From contig JASHYD010000098.1 in NCBI GenBank assembly GCA_030043175.1, positions 1 through 7,581 on the forward strand: a stretch of 7,581 nucleotides of DNA, in the 5' to 3' direction. A program made the translations under genes and the position numbers. The DNA comes from Xanthobacteraceae bacterium. GTDB lineage: Bacteria; Pseudomonadota; Alphaproteobacteria; Rhizobiales; Xanthobacteraceae. The notes beneath the pieces are model-generated. The model had not been told where the DNA came from, did no database searches, and saw nothing but the letters and a program-made list of their open reading frames with translations. Shown piece by piece: positions 5,162 to 7,581 of the stretch (its first letter is position 1; each line of letters begins with the position of its first letter).

Positions 5162-6571
5162 TCAGTTGGGAGCACGGAAATCTGGCTCTGACTCCAGCGC
5201 CTTCATTACTGGGCATATCAAGCGCCACGTTAGACCAGAGGGAGCGTAATGGAGATCGACCGCGCCATCCACGCTGCGCGCCACCATCGCTTCCATGACT
5301 GTGGTGCCGAACCCATGCTGAGTCGGCGCGGACACGGGCGGTCCCTCGCGCTCGGTCCAGTTCATCGTGAACGTGTCGCCGTCAGCCCCCCAGCCGATAT
5401 CCAGACGGCCCGCATCCGTCGAGAGCGCCCCGTATTTCCCGGCATTGGTCGTGAGCTCGTGCAATGCAAGCCCGATGGCTTGCGCGGAAGCTGCATTCAA
5501 ATGCAAATTCGGGCCGCCCATGACGATACGAGAGCCAATGAGATCGGCGAAGGGGGCGAGCTGAGCGCGAACCAGGTCCTCGGTCCCGACGCCATGCCAT
5601 GCATTCCGTATGAGCAGGTCCTGATTGGCCGAAAGGGCCTGGACGCGCTCGGAAAACCGATCGATGAAATCTTCAGGATTTCTGGTGGCGGTCTGGTGCG
5701 CAATCGCGTCCACGACGCTGAGCATATTCTTGGCACGATGATTAATCTCGCGCATGAGGAGGCGCTCCCGTTCCTCGCGCTCCTTGCGTTCGGTAATGTC
5801 CGCGAGGGTGCCAACAAAGCCCGTGACCCGTCGCTCAGGGCCGGCTCCCTCGAAATAAGCAAGTCCATGATTCTCCACCCAGCGGACCCCGCCGTCTCGC
5901 CGTCGAATCCGGTACGTGTGGGCGAACGGCTTCGGATCGGCAGGATCGAGCGCGGTCGCGATTGCCGCCTGAACCCCACCAACATCGTCCAGGTGTATTT
6001 GCTTGAGCAGCTCTTCGAGCGCTACCTCTTCGTTCTCGGCAATATCGAAATCGTGAATCTCGTTAGCACGTGCGTCTCCCGAGCCGGTGCGGCGGAGCGG
6101 ATCGTACTGCCACCACCCGAGGTGGGCTCCGTTGAGTGCGAGCTGAAGACGATCTTTGATACCCTGCAAGTGCTGCGCTGCCTGCTCGCGCTCGATTGCA
6201 ACGCGCATCCGGGTAATGAGAATCACAAAGAAAAATCCCAGCAGGGTGAACAGCAGGAGAGCCACCAGTTCACCGGGGCGATCAGTATAGAATGACAAGC
6301 GGGGCGGTAGCACGACGAACCAGGCCGCAACAGTGCTGAGCACGACGCAAAAAAGGCCCGCACTGGTCCCCCCAATCAGCGCTGCGATCAGAACGGCGGG
6401 AGCGAACGTGATGTACTGAACACCCTCAACATATGAATCGATGGCAAGCCTGAGCGCCGTGGCGACCCCAGTGGACACGAAAGCGAGGGCGTAGGCTCCG
6501 AGGGTGCCCGGCCGCAGCGTGGGGACATCGATGTAAAGCGATGATAGCCCTTTCGTCATCCTCTTGAGCAT
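5162..6571 (-). CDS. Membrane-bound HWE-family sensor histidine kinase (DUF4118-like, PAS)
   Basis: Read from ATG 6571 the protein has 469 residues. Hydrophobic segments at about 25-43, 54-90 and 102-120 form a DUF4118/KdpD-like membrane region. A PAS domain follows (about 141-263: LQLALNGAHLGWWQYD to GFVGTLADITERK). The phosphoacceptor region is MREINHRAKNMLSVVDAIAH (His278), and the ATPase domain has the N box LHELTTNAGKYGALS and NWTEREGPP. The histidine before the N box and the W-x-E motif define the HWE group. A GFGTTV glycine box follows. It should sit in the inner membrane, autophosphorylate on His278 and pass phosphate to a response regulator, often of the general stress or light response in Alphaproteobacteria. 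I chose 6571 because GAGG lies 7 bases upstream; a start at 6622 has no ribosome site. No regulator gene is adjacent, so it is an orphan here. Confidence 0.92.
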   Translation of the reverse strand: MLKRMTKGLSSLYIDVPTLRPGTLGAYALAFVSTGVATALRLAIDSYVEGVQYITFAPAVLIAALIGGTSAGLFCVVLSTVAAWFVVLPPRLSFYTDRPGELVALLLFTLLGFFFVILITRMRVAIEREQAAQHLQGIKDRLQLALNGAHLGWWQYDPLRRTGSGDARANEIHDFDIAENEEVALEELLKQIHLDDVGGVQAAIATALDPADPKPFAHTYRIRRRDGGVRWVENHGLAYFEGAGPERRVTGFVGTLADITERKEREERERLLMREINHRAKNMLSVVDAIAHQTATRNPEDFIDRFSERVQALSANQDLLIRNAWHGVGTEDLVRAQLAPFADLIGSRIVMGGPNLHLNAASAQAIGLALHELTTNAGKYGALSTDAGRLDIGWGADGDTFTMNWTEREGPPVSAPTQHGFGTTVMEAMVARSVDGAVDLHYAPSGLTWRLICPVMKALESEPDFRAPN

Positions 6572-6877
6572 CGTGATGCCTCGACGCATCTGCGTCCGGT
6601 GCCCCAACTCGGCAGTTCCCATTTGAGTTGCAGCGCGCGCCGTTTGCGCGCGGTCGGTAACTGGTTTTGGTTATTATCCTATCGAAGACAAGTCGTCTGC
6701 CAGTATGAGCGACTGCTTAATCTATCGTGCATTCCCGATGCCGACTGAGTAACGCGGTCAAGCGCGCCTCGCGGACCCGCCCCGCTCGCGGCCAACCTTC
6801 TGAACCCCAAAATGGCGCGCCGATGGTCGGCACACCAGTCGGCCAAGGCCGCAAAGGACGCATGGGGCGAGGAAGCG
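6572..6877. other. Kinase leader and upstream gap
   Basis: No gene is supported. In the coding sense it contains GATAGGATAATAAC (near 6675-6688), which resembles a -10 region but lacks a well-spaced -35. No GGAAC/GTT pair of the alphaproteobacterial EcfG type was seen. Open frames that run into it from 6878 onward are shadows of the small gene there. Confidence 0.45.
6634..6652. repeat. GC hairpin in the kinase leader
   Basis: CGCGCGC (6634-6640) and GCGCGCG (6646-6652) form a perfect 7-bp stem with loop CGTTT. It lies 62 bases before the preferred kinase start and has no T run, so attenuation by termination is not indicated. Confidence 0.45.
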
Positions 6878-7171
6878 TCACGCACGCTTGGTGTCTTGGT
6901 GTAGACCGAAAAGTCCCTGTCGCTCGCGTACACGGGCGTCGTCCAACGCCCTTTGTGTGTAGTGAAACCACGCGGCCTTGAGGTCACCACGCGGGCCCGT
7001 TCTATCCTCCGCCATTTCCTTGAGTGCGTCGCGCAAGGCTTCAAGGACAGGCGGGGATACCTGGGTCAGCAACTCCATCGCTTCGTGGATGTTGTCCATG
7101 ATCCTGATGGCCCTGCGAAGCTCAGGCGTATCGATAGCGGTGCGGACCTGCTGTTTGATCCTGTGCGGCAT
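6878..7171 (-). CDS. Small helical protein of unknown function, 97 residues
   Basis: I do not recognise the family. The product begins MPHRIKQQVRTAIDTPELRR, continues with IMDNIHEAMELLTQVSPPVL and EALRDALKEMAED, and ends in RALDDARVRERQ and GLFGLHQDTKRA. It is rich in charged residues and Leu/Ala, consistent with an all-helical soluble protein; there is no signal peptide, membrane segment or cysteine. Codon third positions are mostly G or C, which supports real coding. The start at 7171 has only a weak ribosome site: GAG about 10 bases upstream. The start lies inside the end of the preceding small ORF in another frame (50-base overlap), suggesting translational coupling. It ends about 300 bases before the kinase start on the same strand. 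Confidence 0.6.
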   Translation of the reverse strand: MPHRIKQQVRTAIDTPELRRAIRIMDNIHEAMELLTQVSPPVLEALRDALKEMAEDRTGPRGDLKAAWFHYTQRALDDARVRERQGLFGLHQDTKRA

Positions 7172-7289
7172 ATCCGCAGAACTCGCATTTGCGCCCGTAG
7201 TTCCAACAAAAAACCTGCACCATCAGCACAGCAAGTCGGTGCTCGTCAAATGGTCGTTTAGCCGCCGCCTCGGCAGTAATGTCAGCCAT
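7122..7289 (-). CDS. Small CxxC protein of unknown function, about 55 residues
   Basis: From ATG 7289 the frame gives MADITAEAAAKRPFDEHRLA, then VLMVQVFCWNYGRKCEFCGY, and ends AAQDQTAGPHRYRYA with stop 7122-7124. Cys35 and Cys38 form a CxxC in a zinc-knuckle-like context (KCEFCGY), with Cys28 and His50 as possible further ligands. Protein-like residues continue upstream of the ATG (ALRNVDHTLAR) as far as the stop at 7335-7337, so the true start may be an unusual codon or lost. No good ribosome site precedes ATG 7289. It overlaps the following 97-residue gene by 50 bases in a different frame. Function unknown; metal binding is inference from the cysteines alone. Confidence 0.4.
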   Translation of the reverse strand: MADITAEAAAKRPFDEHRLAVLMVQVFCWNYGRKCEFCGYAAQDQTAGPHRYRYA

Positions 7290-7383
7290 ACGCGCCAGGG
7301 TGTGGTCAACGTTCCGCAGGGCCTGATAACGGCGTCAAGTTGACTGTTGCAGTGTCTGGAAGATGAGGCAAAGAACTGCCCCC

Positions 7384-7398
7384 CCAACTAAAGGTTGG
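7384..7398 (+). promoter_or_regulatory. Small hairpin covering the ribosome site of the exported-protein gene
   Basis: CCAAC (7384-7388) and GTTGG (7394-7398) form a perfect 5-bp stem with a 5-base loop. The AAAGG ribosome site (7390-7394) lies in the loop and stem, 11 bases before ATG 7406. This could modulate translation, but the stem is short. A TTGACT at 7340-7345 resembles a -35 box, though the matching -10 (near 7363) is poor. Confidence 0.3.
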
Positions 7399-7405
7399 TT
7401 CTTAC

Positions 7406-7581
7406 ATGCGTCTGCCGCTTTTACTTAGCGCCTTGCTAGTTTTACTTAGCGTTCTGGGGGTCCTGTCGGCGGCCGCGCGTGCACAGATCGAGCCCGTTGG
7501 CGCTCCCGGGCCAATTCCTGGGACCGTACATTGCGCTGTGCCAGACAGCGAGTGCCGGCGGCTTAACAGGGACATCACGTG
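7406..7581 (+). CDS. Exported protein of unknown function, N-terminal part
   Basis: Fifty-eight residues are visible before the window ends. They open with a classical Sec signal peptide: MRLPLLLSALLVLLSVLGVL, then SAAARA with a likely cleavage after Ala26 (A-R-A, then QIEPVG). The mature part is Pro/Gly-rich at first (EPVGAPGPIPGT) and then has two cysteines seven residues apart (Cys43, Cys50 in HCAVPDSECRRLNRD), which could form a disulfide in the periplasm. There is no lipobox cysteine at the cleavage site, so it is not an evident lipoprotein. Thirteen of the hydrophobic-core codons are a 21-base imperfect tandem duplication. The family cannot be named from this much sequence. It is transcribed away from the small minus-strand gene pair. 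Confidence 0.75.
   Translation, partial: MRLPLLLSALLVLLSVLGVLSAAARAQIEPVGAPGPIPGTVHCAVPDSECRRLNRDIT
7419..7451 (+). repeat. 21-base in-frame tandem duplication in a signal peptide
   Basis: TTTTACTTAGCG occurs at 7419-7430 and again at 7440-7451, an offset of 21 bases. It encodes LLLSALL followed by VLLSVLG, doubling the hydrophobic core of the signal peptide. Confidence 0.7.

Noticed and set aside
5249..6295. Plus-strand open frame of 348 codons
   Set aside because: It is the antisense shadow of the histidine kinase, which has all expected motifs on the minus strand.
6679..7044. Minus-strand 121-codon frame overlapping the 97-residue gene
   Set aside because: Arg/Ser/Thr-rich product without motifs; the overlapping 97-residue frame has better codon bias and composition.
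1..7581. CRISPR array, tRNA or rRNA genes
   Set aside because: No regularly spaced short repeats and no tRNA or rRNA signature sequences were seen on either strand.

Overview
The window looks like an accessory, partly decayed segment of a GC-rich proteobacterial replicon, most likely alphaproteobacterial. The lineage pointer is an HWE-family sensor histidine kinase with an MHYT-free, DUF4118-like membrane region, an architecture commonest in Alphaproteobacteria. The serine recombinase is of a type frequent on proteobacterial plasmids and islands. This placement is inference from protein families; no rRNA, tRNA, replication or conjugation gene is present to fix the organism or replicon type.

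Layout. 1-389 (minus): an alpha/beta hydrolase, broken by a nine-base G run exactly inside its nucleophile-elbow motif and cut by the window edge. 390-865: no convincing gene, but a 54-base interrupted hairpin. 866-1604 (minus): a short-chain dehydrogenase/reductase whose N- and C-terminal parts lie in different frames. 1605-2319: no gene recognised; it holds a degenerate copy of a dispersed repeat and a cluster of small hairpins. 2320-2613 (plus): a protein-like frame interrupted by one UGA, leading straight into an intact HD-domain protein of the cyanamide hydratase-like type (2629-3324). 3598-3783 and 4089-4268: two direct copies of a repeat of about 180 bases, bracketing the stranded C-terminal end of an amidohydrolase/decarboxylase (3842-3982, minus). 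4291-4929 (minus): an intact serine recombinase with a run of palindromes upstream that could be its recombination or operator site. 5162-6571 (minus): an intact membrane-bound HWE histidine kinase with no response regulator in the window. 6878-7289 (minus): two small overlapping unrecognised genes, the upstream one carrying a CxxC motif. 7406-7581 (plus): the start of an exported protein whose signal-peptide core contains a 21-base tandem duplication.

How they fit. The hydrolase, the dehydrogenase and the decarboxylase remnant are all small-molecule enzymes and all are damaged. The HD protein, recombinase and kinase are intact. With the direct repeats and the recombinase, this suggests a region that gained catabolic or detoxification genes and is now losing them. 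I see no operon that unites the genes into one pathway, and no clear case for a complete new system. The most unusual items are the repeat family, the palindrome array next to the recombinase, the G-run switch-like break in the hydrolase, and the small overlapping gene pair.
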